40,000 nt of DNA from positions 1 to 40,000 of the forward strand of contig NZ_FNBC01000020.1 in assembly GCF_900102145.1 (NCBI RefSeq). Direction: 5' to 3'. This DNA is from Thermus arciformis. Its GTDB lineage: Bacteria > Deinococcota > Deinococci > Deinococcales > Thermaceae. A model generated the notes under the pieces. That model saw only the letters and a list, made by a program, of their open reading frames with translations. It was not told the DNA's origin and did no database searches. Position numbers and translations under genes: made by a program. How positions within the stretch are numbered: the stretch's first letter is position 1; each line of letters starts with the position of its first letter. Of the stretch, positions 8,237 to 16,304 are shown piece by piece.

Positions 8237-9625
8237 ATGGAGACCATAAGGCCTTTTCGCAAGACCCTCCTGGCGGACCTGGAGACCCCGGTGACCGCCT
8301 ACCTGAAGCTCTCCGAGAAGGCCCCCGTGAGCTTCCTCTTGGAGTCGGTGGAGCGGGGGCGCCAAAGCCGCTTCTCCATCGTGGGGGTGGGGGCGCGGCG
8401 CACCTTCCGCCTGAAGGACGGGGTCTTCGCGGTGAACGGGGAGCGGGTGGAGGCCCAAGACCCCCTGCGCGCCCTCTACGAGCGGGTCTACGCCCCCTTG
8501 GAGCGCCCCCCCGACCTCCCCCCCTTCTTCGGCGGGGTGGTGGGCTACGCCGCCTACGACCTCATCCGCTACTACGAAAGGCTTCCAAGCCTCAAGCCCG
8601 ACGACCTGGGCCTCCCCGACCTCCTCTTCGTGGAGCCCGAGGTGGTGGCCGTGTTTGACCACCTCAAGAACCTCCTCCACCTCGTGGCCCCGGGGGAGGA
8701 CCCCGAGGAGGCGGAATCCCGCCTCCTCTGGGCGGAAAGGAGGCTCAAGGGCCCCTTGCCCGGGGTGCCGGGGGAGAGGGCGGGGGGGAGGGCCCGCTTC
8801 CAGGAGGACTTTTCCCGGGAGGACTACCTGAAGGCGGTGGAAAAGGCCCTGGACTACATCCGGGCCGGGGACATCTTCCAGGTGGTCCTCTCCTTGCGGC
8901 TCTCCTCCCCCCTCACCGTCCACCCCTTCGCCCTCTACCGGGCCCTGAGGAGCGTGAACCCAAGCCCCTACATGGGCTACCTGGACCTGGGGGAGGTGGT
9001 CCTGGTCTCCGCAAGCCCCGAAAGCCTCCTCCGCTCGGACGGCCGAAGGGTGGTCACCCGGCCCATCGCGGGCACGAGGCCGAGGGGGAAGGACGAGGAG
9101 GAGGACAAGAGGCTTGCCGAGGAGCTCCTTAAGGACGAGAAGGAGGTCGCGGAGCACGTGATGCTCCTGGACCTCTCCCGCAACGACATTGGCCGGGTGG
9201 CCGCCTTCGGCACGGTGCGGGTCCTCGAGCCCATGCACGTGGAGTACTACTCCCACGTGATGCACCTCGTCTCCACGGTGGAAGGGGTCTTGGCCGAGGG
9301 GAAGACCCCCTTGGACGCCCTGGCCAGCGTGCTGCCCATGGGGACGGTCTCCGGGGCCCCGAAGATCCGGGCCATGGAGATCATTGAGGAGCTGGAGCCC
9401 CACCGCCGGGGGCCCTACGGGGGAAGCTTCGGCTACCTCGCCTACGACGGGGCCATGGACATGGCCCTCACCCTGCGCACCTTCGTGGTGGCCAAGGGCT
9501 GGATGCACGTCCAGGCGGGGGCGGGGATCGTGGCGGACTCGGTGCCGGAGAGGGAGTACCAGGAATGCCTGAACAAGGCGCGGGCGCTCCTCAAGGCGGT
9601 GGAGATGGCGGAGGAGGGGCTATGA
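8237..9625 (+). CDS. trpE: Anthranilate synthase component I
   Basis: A 462-residue enzyme that makes anthranilate from chorismate using ammonia from TrpG. The N-terminal domain includes the feedback-inhibitor region (SFLLESVERGRQSRFSIVG). The C-terminal chorismate-binding domain has AGDIFQVVLSLRL, RPIAGTRPRGKDEEED, EHVMLLDLSRNDIGRV, STVEGVLAEG, GTVSGAPKIRAMEII and QAGAGIVADSVPE, all standard TrpE signatures. GGGGGTGG precedes the ATG. It is the first structural gene after the attenuator; trpG follows after 67 bases. Confidence 0.97.
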   Translation: METIRPFRKTLLADLETPVTAYLKLSEKAPVSFLLESVERGRQSRFSIVGVGARRTFRLKDGVFAVNGERVEAQDPLRALYERVYAPLERPPDLPPFFGGVVGYAAYDLIRYYERLPSLKPDDLGLPDLLFVEPEVVAVFDHLKNLLHLVAPGEDPEEAESRLLWAERRLKGPLPGVPGERAGGRARFQEDFSREDYLKAVEKALDYIRAGDIFQVVLSLRLSSPLTVHPFALYRALRSVNPSPYMGYLDLGEVVLVSASPESLLRSDGRRVVTRPIAGTRPRGKDEEEDKRLAEELLKDEKEVAEHVMLLDLSRNDIGRVAAFGTVRVLEPMHVEYYSHVMHLVSTVEGVLAEGKTPLDALASVLPMGTVSGAPKIRAMEIIEELEPHRRGPYGGSFGYLAYDGAMDMALTLRTFVVAKGWMHVQAGAGIVADSVPEREYQECLNKARALLKAVEMAEEGL

Positions 9626-9692
9626 TCCCACCCCATGCCGGCAAGGAGGCCTGGCGGGTATTGCCCTTGGCGGAGCGAAGGGGAGGGAGGTT

Positions 9693-10274
9693 ATGAGGGT
9701 CTTGGTGGTGGACAACTACGACAGCTTCACCTACAACCTGGTGCAGTACCTGGGGGAGCTCGGGGCAAGCCCCATCGTGTGGCGGAACGACCAGTTCCGG
9801 CTGGAGGAGGTGGAGGCTTTGGACCCGGACCGGATCCTGGTGAGCCCCGGGCCCTGCACCCCCTTTGAGGCCGGGCTTTCCATCCCCCTGATCCAGCGCT
9901 ACGCTTCGCGCTACCCCATCCTGGGGGTCTGCCTCGGGCACCAGGCCATCGGGGCGGCCTTCGGGGGGAAGGTGGTCCCCGCCCCCGTCCTCATGCACGG
10001 CAAGGTGAGCCCCATCCACCACGACGGCACCGGGGTCTTCCGGGGGCTAGCTAGCCCCTTCCCCGCCACCCGCTACCACTCCCTGGCGGTGGCGGAGGTG
10101 CCGGAGGCCCTGGTGGTGAACGCCTGGGCGGAGGAGGCGGGGGGGCGGACGGTGATGGGCTTCCGCCACCGGGACTACCCCACCCACGGGGTGCAGTTCC
10201 ACCCGGAAAGCTACCTCACGGAGGCGGGTAAACTCATCCTCAAGAACTTCCTGGAGGACCCATGGACGCGGTGA
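9693..10274 (+). CDS. trpG: Anthranilate synthase component II (glutamine amidotransferase)
   Basis: A 193-residue class I glutamine amidotransferase that supplies ammonia to TrpE. Motifs: VVDNYDSFTYNLVQYLGE at the N-terminus, VSPGPCTP (oxyanion region), the nucleophile Cys80 in GVCLGHQAIG, the TRYHSLAV motif, and the catalytic His and Glu in HGVQFHPES. GGGAGGGAGG lies just before the ATG. The 3' end overlaps trpD by 13 bases, so the two are translationally coupled. Confidence 0.96.
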   Translation: MRVLVVDNYDSFTYNLVQYLGELGASPIVWRNDQFRLEEVEALDPDRILVSPGPCTPFEAGLSIPLIQRYASRYPILGVCLGHQAIGAAFGGKVVPAPVLMHGKVSPIHHDGTGVFRGLASPFPATRYHSLAVAEVPEALVVNAWAEEAGGRTVMGFRHRDYPTHGVQFHPESYLTEAGKLILKNFLEDPWTR

Positions 10275-11251
10275 AGAAGGCCATTCTGGGCGAGGTTTTG
10301 GAGGAGGGCGAGGCCTACGAGGTCATGCGGGCCCTGATGGCGGGAGAGGTCTCCCCGGTGCGGGCGGCGGGGCTTTTGGTGGCCATGAGCCTGAGGGGGG
10401 AGCGGCCCCACGAGATCGCCGCCATGGCCCGGGCCATGCGGGAGGCGGCGAGGCCCCTCAAGGTGCACCGGCGCCCCCTCTTGGACCTCGTGGGCACCGG
10501 GGGGGATGGGAAGGGGCTTCTCAACCTCTCCACCCTGGCCGCCCTGGTGGCGGCGGCGGGGGGCGTGGCCGTGGCCAAGCACGGGAACCGGGCGGCGAGC
10601 TCCAAGGCGGGGAGCGCGGACCTCCTCGAGGCCCTGGGGGTGGACCTCGAGGCCCCTCCTGAGAGGGTGGAAGAGGCCATAGAGGAGCTGGGCTTCGGCT
10701 TCCTCTTCGCCCGGGTCTTCCACCCCGCCATGCGCCACGTGGCCCCGGTGCGGGCCGAGCTTGGCGTGCGCACCGTCTTCAACCTCCTCGGGCCCCTCAC
10801 CAACCCCGCCGGGGCCGACCGGTACGTCCTCGGGGTCTTTAGCCCCGCGTGGCTCGCCCCCATGGCCGAGGCCCTGGAGCGGCTTGGGGCCCGGGGTCTC
10901 GTGGTCCACGGGGAGGGGGCGGACGAGCTCGTCCTCGGGGAGAACCGGGTGGTGGAGGTGGGGAAGGGGGCCTACACCCTCACCCCCGAGGAGGTGGGCC
11001 TAAGGAGGGCCCCCCTCGAGGCCCTAAAAGGAGGCGGCCCCGAGGAGAACGCGGCCCTCGCCCGCCGCCTCCTCAAGGGAGAGGAGGAGGGCCCCCTGGC
11101 GGACGCCGTGGCCTTGGCCGCGGGGGCCGGGTTCTACGCCGCGGGGAAAACCCCCTCCCTGAAGGAGGGGGTGGCGTTGGCCCGGGAGGTCCTGGCCTCG
11201 GGGGAGGCCTACCTCCTCCTGGAGCGCTACGTGGCCTTCCTCAGGGCCTAA
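10262..11251 (+). CDS. trpD: Anthranilate phosphoribosyltransferase
   Basis: A 329-residue enzyme that transfers phosphoribosyl from PRPP to anthranilate. The PRPP loop is DLVGTGGDGKGLLNLST (about 77-93), followed by AKHGNRAASSKAGSADLLEALG and the anthranilate site HPAMRHVAPVRAELG. FNLLGPLTNPAGA and VVHGEGADEL are further family motifs. It is the last gene of trpL-E-G-D here; trpC, F, B and A are not in the window. A repeat element follows its stop codon. Confidence 0.97.
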   Translation: MDAVKKAILGEVLEEGEAYEVMRALMAGEVSPVRAAGLLVAMSLRGERPHEIAAMARAMREAARPLKVHRRPLLDLVGTGGDGKGLLNLSTLAALVAAAGGVAVAKHGNRAASSKAGSADLLEALGVDLEAPPERVEEAIEELGFGFLFARVFHPAMRHVAPVRAELGVRTVFNLLGPLTNPAGADRYVLGVFSPAWLAPMAEALERLGARGLVVHGEGADELVLGENRVVEVGKGAYTLTPEEVGLRRAPLEALKGGGPEENAALARRLLKGEEEGPLADAVALAAGAGFYAAGKTPSLKEGVALAREVLASGEAYLLLERYVAFLRA

Positions 11252-11255
11252 GTGC

Positions 11256-11331
11256 CTGCGCCAGAGCGGGAGCCCCAAAAAGGGGCTTCGCAAAGCCCTA
11301 CCGCCGGCGTCTGGGGTGAAATCAAGGTGCG
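11256..11331 (+). repeat. Intergenic hairpin repeat, copy A (after trpD)
   Basis: Shares with 22888-23002 the blocks TGCGCCAGAGCGGG at the left, GCCCCAAAA-GG in the middle, CAA-GCC after it, and GAAATCAA-GTGC at the right, in the same order and orientation. Two competing hairpins can form: AGCCCC/GGGGCT (11271-11287) and GGGCTT/AAGCCC (11283-11298). It lies between the convergent trpD and purA genes, where it could act as a terminator. Confidence 0.6.
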
Positions 11332-11440
11332 GGCGCTTAGGCCCACGTAAAGCTCCTCCAGGTCCAGGCCCGCCTCCACCACCTCGTAGCGCCAACCGCC
11401 GTCGGGCAGGCGGCGGTAGACCCCCACCCGTCTCGCCTCC
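11320..11440 (-). pseudogene. Possible C-terminal remnant of a Uma2/DUF820-like gene
   Basis: Between purA and trpD the minus strand has an open frame without a start codon. It reads RRVGVYRRLPDGGWRYEVV, then EAGLDLEELYVGLSA, before entering repeat copy A. The pattern 'V-YRR-DG-W' followed by 'L-LEELY-GL' resembles the end of Uma2 (PD-(D/E)XK-fold) proteins, which are abundant in Thermus. No N-terminal part is present, so this would be a decayed or truncated gene end. The evidence is thin, and a chance open frame in GC-rich DNA is possible. Confidence 0.3.
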
Positions 11441-11446
11441 TGGGAT

Positions 11447-12673
11447 TTACACCCAGCTCACCGCCCCGAAGGTGTCCTCCCGCCTCGGGCTCGTGGAGAA
11501 GAGGACCACGGGGACCCCGGTGTGCTCCTCCACGAGCTCCAGGTAACGGAGGAGGTTTGCGGGGAGGTCCTCCCGGCGCTTCACGTGGGAGAGGTCGCCC
11601 CAGCCCGGAAGCTCCAGGTAGCGCACCGCCTCCGGGCTCGCCTCCCCCGGGCGGGCCCCGTCCAGGTACTCCACGGCCACCTTCACCTTCTCCAGCCCGG
11701 AGAGCACGTCCAGCTTGGTGAGGGCGAGGCCGTCAAAGCCGTTCACCTCGCAGGCGTACCGGAGGGCCACCAGGTCCAGCCAGCCCACCCTGCGGGGCCT
11801 TCCCGTGGTGGTGCCGTACTCGCCCCCCTTTTCCCGGAGGTACTGGGCGAGCTCCCCCTGGAGCTCCGTGGGGAAGGGGCCTTCCCCCACCCTCGTGGCG
11901 TAGGCCTTGGCCACGCCGTAGACCTTGGTGATGGCCTTGTGGGAGAGGCCCGTGCCCACCAGGACCCCCCCCACCGTGGGGTGGGAGCTCGTGACGTAGG
12001 GGTAGGTGCCGTAGTTCAGGTCCAGAAGGGTGGCCTGGGCTCCTTCAAAGAGGAGGCGCTTCCCCTTGCGCCAGGCCTCCCGGAGGATGGCCCCCGTGTC
12101 GGCGATGTAGGGGCTTAGGATCTCCCGCATGCGGTGGAGGTCGGCGAGGGCCTTTTCCTCCGTGTCCCAGCCCGCCTCCCGGGTGGAGTTGGGCTTCTCG
12201 GCGAGGAGGCGGCGCACCCTCTCCCTCAGGGTGGCCTCGTCCAGGAGGTCCCCGGCCCGGATCCCCACCCTTCTCGCCCGGTCGGAGTAGGCGGGGCCGA
12301 TGCCGCGCCCCGTGGTGCCCACGAAGTTGTGGCGGCTTTCCACGTGCTTGTGGTGGGGGAGGACGAGGTGGGCCCTTTCCGAGACCAGGATCTTGGGGTC
12401 AAACCCCTCCTTCCGCAGGCCTTCCACCTCCTCCTGGAAGCGGAAGGGGTCAATGACCATCCCGTCGGCCAGGACGTTCACCGCGTGGGGGTGGATGACC
12501 CCCGAGGGCAGGAGGTTGAGCTTGAAGACCTTGCCCTCGGCCACCACGGTGTGCCCGGCGTTGGCCCCGCCCTGGTAGCGGACCACGTAGTCCGCCTCGG
12601 GGGCCAGGGCGTCCACCACCTTGCCCTTGCCCTCGTCTCCCCACTGCGCCCCGATGATGGCGATCCCCGGCAT
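11447..12673 (-). CDS. purA: Adenylosuccinate synthetase
   Basis: A 408-residue enzyme that makes adenylosuccinate from IMP, aspartate and GTP, the first committed step to AMP. The N-terminal GAQWGDEGKGKVVDALA carries the GTP loop with catalytic Asp and Lys. VRYQGGANAGHTVV holds the catalytic His, GTTGRGIGPAYSD the IMP-binding loop, and LLFEGAQATLLDLNYGTYP and GTTTGRPRRVGWLDLVAL the later motifs. The ATG at 12673 gives standard length; the longer upstream frame is noise inside the aldo/keto reductase gene. It is the last gene of a six-gene minus-strand run that also contains hpt, the IMP/GMP salvage enzyme. Confidence 0.97.
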   Translation of the reverse strand: MPGIAIIGAQWGDEGKGKVVDALAPEADYVVRYQGGANAGHTVVAEGKVFKLNLLPSGVIHPHAVNVLADGMVIDPFRFQEEVEGLRKEGFDPKILVSERAHLVLPHHKHVESRHNFVGTTGRGIGPAYSDRARRVGIRAGDLLDEATLRERVRRLLAEKPNSTREAGWDTEEKALADLHRMREILSPYIADTGAILREAWRKGKRLLFEGAQATLLDLNYGTYPYVTSSHPTVGGVLVGTGLSHKAITKVYGVAKAYATRVGEGPFPTELQGELAQYLREKGGEYGTTTGRPRRVGWLDLVALRYACEVNGFDGLALTKLDVLSGLEKVKVAVEYLDGARPGEASPEAVRYLELPGWGDLSHVKRREDLPANLLRYLELVEEHTGVPVVLFSTSPRREDTFGAVSWV

Positions 12674-12684
12674 CCCCCTAAAGC

Positions 12685-13572
12685 TTACGCCCCTTCCTCC
12701 AGAAGGGCCAACTCCTCCGGGGTGAGGGCGATCCTTAGGGCCTCGGCGTTGGCGCGGGCCTGGGCCTCGTTCTTGGCTCCCGGGATGGGGAGGGCGCCCT
12801 TTTCCACGAGGTAGCGGAGGGCGATGGCCGAAGGGCTTACCCCCTTGGCCTCCGCCAGGCGGAGGAGGCGGGGGAGAAGCCCCTTGAGCCTTCCCAGAAA
12901 GGGCCGGTACTTGCGCCCCCGGTAGTCCCTCGGGGGGTTTTCCGGGCTCAGCTTCCCCGTGAGCCAGCCCATGGCCAGGGGGCTGTAGGCCATGAGGGCG
13001 ATGCCCTCCCGGCGCAGTTGGGGGAGGTGGGGCTCCCAGGCCCTTTGCAGGAGGTTGTACTCCACCTGGAGGGCGAGAAGGGGCACCCTGTGGGCCTCGA
13101 GGACCCCCCTCACCTCCTCCAGCTGGGCCAAGGAGACGTTGCACACCCCCACCCCCCGGGCCAGGCCCCTCTCGTAGGCCTCCGCCAGGGCCTCGGCCCA
13201 GACCCTTAAGGGCACGGGGGGCCAGGGCCAGTGGAGGAGGTAGAGGTCCACGGCCTCCACCCCAAGCCGCAGGAGGCTTCCCCGGAGGGCCCTTTGCAGG
13301 TCCTTCCGGGAGAGGCGCCAGGGGTAGGGGAAGAACTTGGTGACGAGGTAGGGCCTCTCCCCGCCCTCCGCCATGAAGCGGCCAAGGAGCCTCTCCGAGA
13401 GGCCGAAGCCGTAGAACTCCGCGGTGTCAAAGAGGCGGAGGCCCGCCTCGAGGCTCGCCCGGTAAGCCCCAAAGAGCTCCCTTTCCCCGTAGCCCCGGCC
13501 GTAGCCCCAGAAAAGCCGGTCCCCCCAGGCCCAGGTGCCCACGCCCATGGCGTGTCCAAAAAGAGGGTTCAT
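12685..13572 (-). CDS. Aldo/keto reductase
   Basis: A 295-residue NADPH-dependent oxidoreductase of the aldo/keto reductase superfamily, (beta/alpha)8 barrel. The catalytic tetrad can be placed: Asp49 and Tyr54 in LFDTAEFYG, Lys79 in LVTKFFP and His114 in LYLLHWPWP. GVGVCNVSLAQL and AYSPLAMGWLTG are family motifs, and LPIPGAKNEAQARANAEAL is the NADPH-binding end. The overall type is close to the oxidoreductase group found beside plant pyridoxal reductase-like proteins. The physiological substrate cannot be told. It overlaps the upstream transporter gene by four bases and precedes purA by 11. Confidence 0.9.
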   Translation of the reverse strand: MNPLFGHAMGVGTWAWGDRLFWGYGRGYGERELFGAYRASLEAGLRLFDTAEFYGFGLSERLLGRFMAEGGERPYLVTKFFPYPWRLSRKDLQRALRGSLLRLGVEAVDLYLLHWPWPPVPLRVWAEALAEAYERGLARGVGVCNVSLAQLEEVRGVLEAHRVPLLALQVEYNLLQRAWEPHLPQLRREGIALMAYSPLAMGWLTGKLSPENPPRDYRGRKYRPFLGRLKGLLPRLLRLAEAKGVSPSAIALRYLVEKGALPIPGAKNEAQARANAEALRIALTPEELALLEEGA

Positions 13573-14237
13573 GTCAGGCGGAAGGGGTTGAAGTCCGTGT
13601 CCCGGTCGTAGACGTCCATCCCCTCGGCCCGCTTCAGGAAGCCCACCACGGCGTAGGTGAAGGGGAGCATGAGGGCTTCCACCCCGAGCTTGAAGGCGTA
13701 GTTGGAGAGGAAGACGGCGAGGAGGACCTCGCTCGGGAAGACCCCATAGAAGGCCACGAGGAGGAAGACCCCGGTGTCCAGCCCCTGGCCCACCAGGGTG
13801 GAGGCCAGGGCCCGGAGCCAGAAGAAGCGCCCCTCCGTCCGCACCTTCAGCTTGGCGAGGACGTAGGCGTTGGCGAACTCCCCGAGGAAGTAGGCCGTGA
13901 GGCTTCCCAGGACGATCCTCGGGGTGAGGCCGAGGAGGAGGCCGAAGGCCTCGCCGAGGCGCTGGCTCTCCGCGTCGGGCGGGGCGGGGAGGGCGGCCAC
14001 CGCTTGGAAGGTGAGGGTGGCGAGGAGGAGGGCGAAGAAGCCCGTCCAGATGACCCGGCGGCTCCTTTTATAGCCATAGACCTCGGTGAGGACGTCCCCG
14101 AAGATGTAGGCCAGGGGGAAGAGGAGGGTGCCCCCGTCAAAGGTGAAGGGCCCCAGGACCACGAGCTTGGTGGAGGCCACGTTGGAGACGAGGAGGACCG
14201 TGGCGAAGAGGGCGGTGAGGAGGTCCAGGTACCTCAT
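13569..14237 (-). CDS. Queuosine precursor transporter (YhhQ/QPTR, DUF165)
   Basis: A 222-residue inner-membrane protein with about six hydrophobic segments. It carries the DUF165/QPTR features: LLVSNVASTKL near the N-terminus, FPLAYIFGDVLTEVYGYKRSRRVIW at about 41-65 (family signature around D-LTEVYGY), LGEFANAYVLAKLK and STLVGQGLDTGVFL. The family takes up preQ0/preQ1 or related bases for queuosine synthesis. It sits between hpt and the aldo/keto reductase gene with ATGA overlaps on both sides. Co-transcription with purine salvage and RNA modification genes fits a nucleobase role. Confidence 0.88.
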   Translation of the reverse strand: MRYLDLLTALFATVLLVSNVASTKLVVLGPFTFDGGTLLFPLAYIFGDVLTEVYGYKRSRRVIWTGFFALLLATLTFQAVAALPAPPDAESQRLGEAFGLLLGLTPRIVLGSLTAYFLGEFANAYVLAKLKVRTEGRFFWLRALASTLVGQGLDTGVFLLVAFYGVFPSEVLLAVFLSNYAFKLGVEALMLPFTYAVVGFLKRAEGMDVYDRDTDFNPFRLT

Positions 14238-14779
14238 TCCTCCTCCGGGCGGATGGAGGTGATGAAGGGCAGGTTGCGGTCAAACTGGGCCCGGTCCAGG
14301 CCGTAGCCGTAGACGTAGGCGTCCTCAATCTCAAAGCCCAGGTAGTGGATGGGCACCTCCACCTGGCGGCGGCTGGGCTTGGAGAGGAGGGCGGCCACGC
14401 GGACGGAGGCGGGCTTCCGGGCCTCGAGGTAGTCCAGGAGGTAGGCGAGGGTGAGCCCCGTGTCCACGATGTCCTCCACCACGATCACGTCCCGGCCGTG
14501 GATGGGAAGGCGGAGGTCCTTAAGGAGCTCCACCTCCCCGCTCGTTTTAAAGGCGTTCCCGTAGGAGCTGATGGCGATGAAGTCCAGGGTGAGGGGGAGG
14601 GGGATGGCCCGCACCAGGTCGGCCATGAAGATGAACGCCCCGTTCAGGACGCAGACGAGGTGGGGGGTCTTGCCCTGGTAGTCCCGGGCGATCTCCCCCC
14701 CGAGCTCCTCCACCCGCTTCCTTATGGCCTCGGCGCTGATCTGCACGGGTCCGTTGCCCGGCGTGAACATGCCCTTCAT
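14234..14779 (-). CDS. hpt: Hypoxanthine phosphoribosyltransferase
   Basis: A 181-residue PRTase that salvages hypoxanthine/guanine to IMP/GMP. The flexible loop is FIAISSYGNAFKTSGEV, the PRPP motif is VIVVEDIVDTGLTLAYLLDYL and the late motif is FEIEDAYVYGYGLDRAQFDRNLP (DAYVVGYGLD type), here kept short. The ATG at 14779 overlaps the stop of the pseudouridine synthase gene (ATGA), which decides the start against the longer frame. An internal ATG at 14770 is a less likely alternative. Confidence 0.94.
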   Translation of the reverse strand: MKGMFTPGNGPVQISAEAIRKRVEELGGEIARDYQGKTPHLVCVLNGAFIFMADLVRAIPLPLTLDFIAISSYGNAFKTSGEVELLKDLRLPIHGRDVIVVEDIVDTGLTLAYLLDYLEARKPASVRVAALLSKPSRRQVEVPIHYLGFEIEDAYVYGYGLDRAQFDRNLPFITSIRPEEE

Positions 14780-15483
14780 TCTAGCCCCACGAGCCGGAGG
14801 AGGGCCTTGACCTCCTCCTCGGAAAGCCTCCGCCACTTCCCGGGGGGGAGGTCCCCGAGGCGGACGGGCCCCACCTGGAGCCTCAGGAGGCGCCGCACCG
14901 GGTAGCCCACCGCCTTAAGCATCCGCCGCACCTCCCGCTTCCTGCCCTCTGCCAGGGTGAGGAGGGCCCCCCCGGGCACGGGGCGGCAGGCGAGGGCCCG
15001 GGCGGGGCCGTCCTCGAGGTCCACGCCCAAAAGGAGCCTCCTGCACACCTCCTTGGGCAGCGTCCCCCCCTCGGTCCAGACCCGGTAGACCTTCCGCACC
15101 CCGAAGCGGGGGTGGGTGAGGCGGTGGGTGAGGTCGCCGTCGTTGGTGAGGAGGAGGAGGCCCTCGGAGTCTTGGTCCAGGCGGCCTATGGGGTGGAGGC
15201 CGGGGATCTTGGGGAGGAGGTCAAAGACGGTGCGCCGGGCGTGGGGGTCGCGGCGGGTGGTGGTGTACCCCTTGGGCTTGTTTAGGGCGAGGACCACCCG
15301 CTCTTGGGGGGGTTCCACCCGCTTCCCGTCCACCTCCACGAGGTCCCCAGGCCCCACCTTCTGGCCGAGGACCGCCACCTCCCCGTTCACCCGCACCCGC
15401 CCCTGGCGGATGAGGTCTTCCGCCTTGCGCCGGCTCGCCACCCCGGCCCGGGCGAGGAAGGCCTGGAGGCGAAAGGGCTTCAT
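14776..15483 (-). CDS. RsuA/RluB-family pseudouridine synthase
   Basis: A 235-residue rRNA pseudouridine synthase. The N-terminal S4 RNA-binding domain is LQAFLARAGVASRRKAEDLI (first 25 residues), and LALNKPKGYTTTRRD starts the catalytic domain. The catalytic Asp is in HPIGRLDQDSEGLLLL, with TNDGDLTHRLTHPR and EGRKREVRRMLKAVG following. Length and S4 domain fit RluB (23S rRNA) or RsuA (16S rRNA); the exact target cannot be decided from sequence alone. Overlaps hpt downstream and the crotonase-family gene upstream by four bases each. Confidence 0.92.
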   Translation of the reverse strand: MKPFRLQAFLARAGVASRRKAEDLIRQGRVRVNGEVAVLGQKVGPGDLVEVDGKRVEPPQERVVLALNKPKGYTTTRRDPHARRTVFDLLPKIPGLHPIGRLDQDSEGLLLLTNDGDLTHRLTHPRFGVRKVYRVWTEGGTLPKEVCRRLLLGVDLEDGPARALACRPVPGGALLTLAEGRKREVRRMLKAVGYPVRRLLRLQVGPVRLGDLPPGKWRRLSEEEVKALLRLVGLE

Positions 15484-16268
15484 GGGAAGCGGGGAGGGCG
15501 CTTCTCCTTGAGGGCCCTTAGGCCCTCCTCCAGCTCCTCCCCGGAGAACCCCAGGAACTCCAGGGCCAAGGAGAGCTCAAAGTGGGGGAGGAAGCTCCGG
15601 TACCAGTGGTTTAGGGCGTGCTTGGTGTGGTGGAGGGCCTCCTTGGGGCCTTGGGCGAGCCTTTCCGCCACCTCCAGGGCCTTCTCGTAGACCCTTTCGT
15701 CCTCCACCGCCAAGGCCACGAGGCCCAGGCGCTCCGCCTCCTCCCCCGTGAGGGGCTCGTTCAGGAGGAGGTGGTACTTGGCCTTGGCCATGCCCACCAT
15801 GAGGGGCCAGAGGAGGACGGCGTGGTCCCCCGCCGCCACCCCGAGGCGGAGGTGGCCGTCAAGAAGCCTCGCCCCCTTCCCCACCACGGCGATGTCGGCG
15901 GCGAGGGCCAGGGCGAGCCCCGCCCCCACCGCCACCCCCTCCACCGCCGCCACCACGGGCCTCGGGAAGTTGAGGGGCCCGAGCACCAGGTCGCGGGCCT
16001 CCCAGAAGACCCGGAGGAGGGCCTCGCGGGAGGCCCGCATCTCCTCAATGAGGCCGAAGGAGCCCCCGGCGGAGAAGACCCCGCCTTCCCCCCGTAGGAG
16101 GACGGCCCTCAGGCCCTCCACCGCCTCGAGGTCCCGCCACACCCGGGCGAGCTCCCGGTGGGCGGCGGGCCCCAGGGCGTTAAGCCTTTCCCCCCGCAGG
16201 GTGAGCTCCAGCACCCCGGGCCGGGGCCAGGCGAAGCCGAGGCTAGGGTACCGCTCTTGTAGGTCCAC
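15480..16268 (-). CDS. Crotonase-family protein (enoyl-CoA hydratase/isomerase-like)
   Basis: A 262-residue crotonase-fold protein. The oxyanion-hole regions are GGVFSAGGSFGLIEEM and AVEGVAVGAGLALALAADI. In hydratases the two catalytic glutamates sit in 'GGGCELA' and 'QPE'; here those places read GAGLALA and DGHLRLG, so both are missing. LGVAAGDHAVLLWPLMVG instead resembles a subgroup with an Asp/His-containing loop. A true hydratase reaction is therefore doubtful; isomerase, hydrolase or lyase activity is possible. The GTG at 16268 is preceded by GGGAGG and by TAGAAT, so it may be leaderless. First gene of the minus-strand run ending in purA. Confidence 0.82.
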   Translation of the reverse strand: MDLQERYPSLGFAWPRPGVLELTLRGERLNALGPAAHRELARVWRDLEAVEGLRAVLLRGEGGVFSAGGSFGLIEEMRASREALLRVFWEARDLVLGPLNFPRPVVAAVEGVAVGAGLALALAADIAVVGKGARLLDGHLRLGVAAGDHAVLLWPLMVGMAKAKYHLLLNEPLTGEEAERLGLVALAVEDERVYEKALEVAERLAQGPKEALHHTKHALNHWYRSFLPHFELSLALEFLGFSGEELEEGLRALKEKRPPRFP

Positions 16269-16274
16269 CCTCCC

Positions 16275-16295
16275 ATTCTAGGGCGGTGATACAAT
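16275..16295. promoter_or_regulatory. Divergent promoters for truB (+) and the crotonase gene (-)
   Basis: Plus strand: the extended -10 TGATACAAT (16287-16295) ends nine bases before the truB ATG. Minus strand: TAGAAT (16280-16275) ends six bases before the GTG at 16268. The two -10 elements are only nine bases apart, so each promoter's upstream region overlaps the other's core. No convincing -35 is visible for either. Confidence 0.55.
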
Positions 16296-16304
16296 CCCCT
16301 AGGC

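Noticed and set aside
9626-9692. Small ORF between trpE and trpG starting at 9635
   Set aside because: It runs into trpG in another frame and has no ribosome site; looks like chance.
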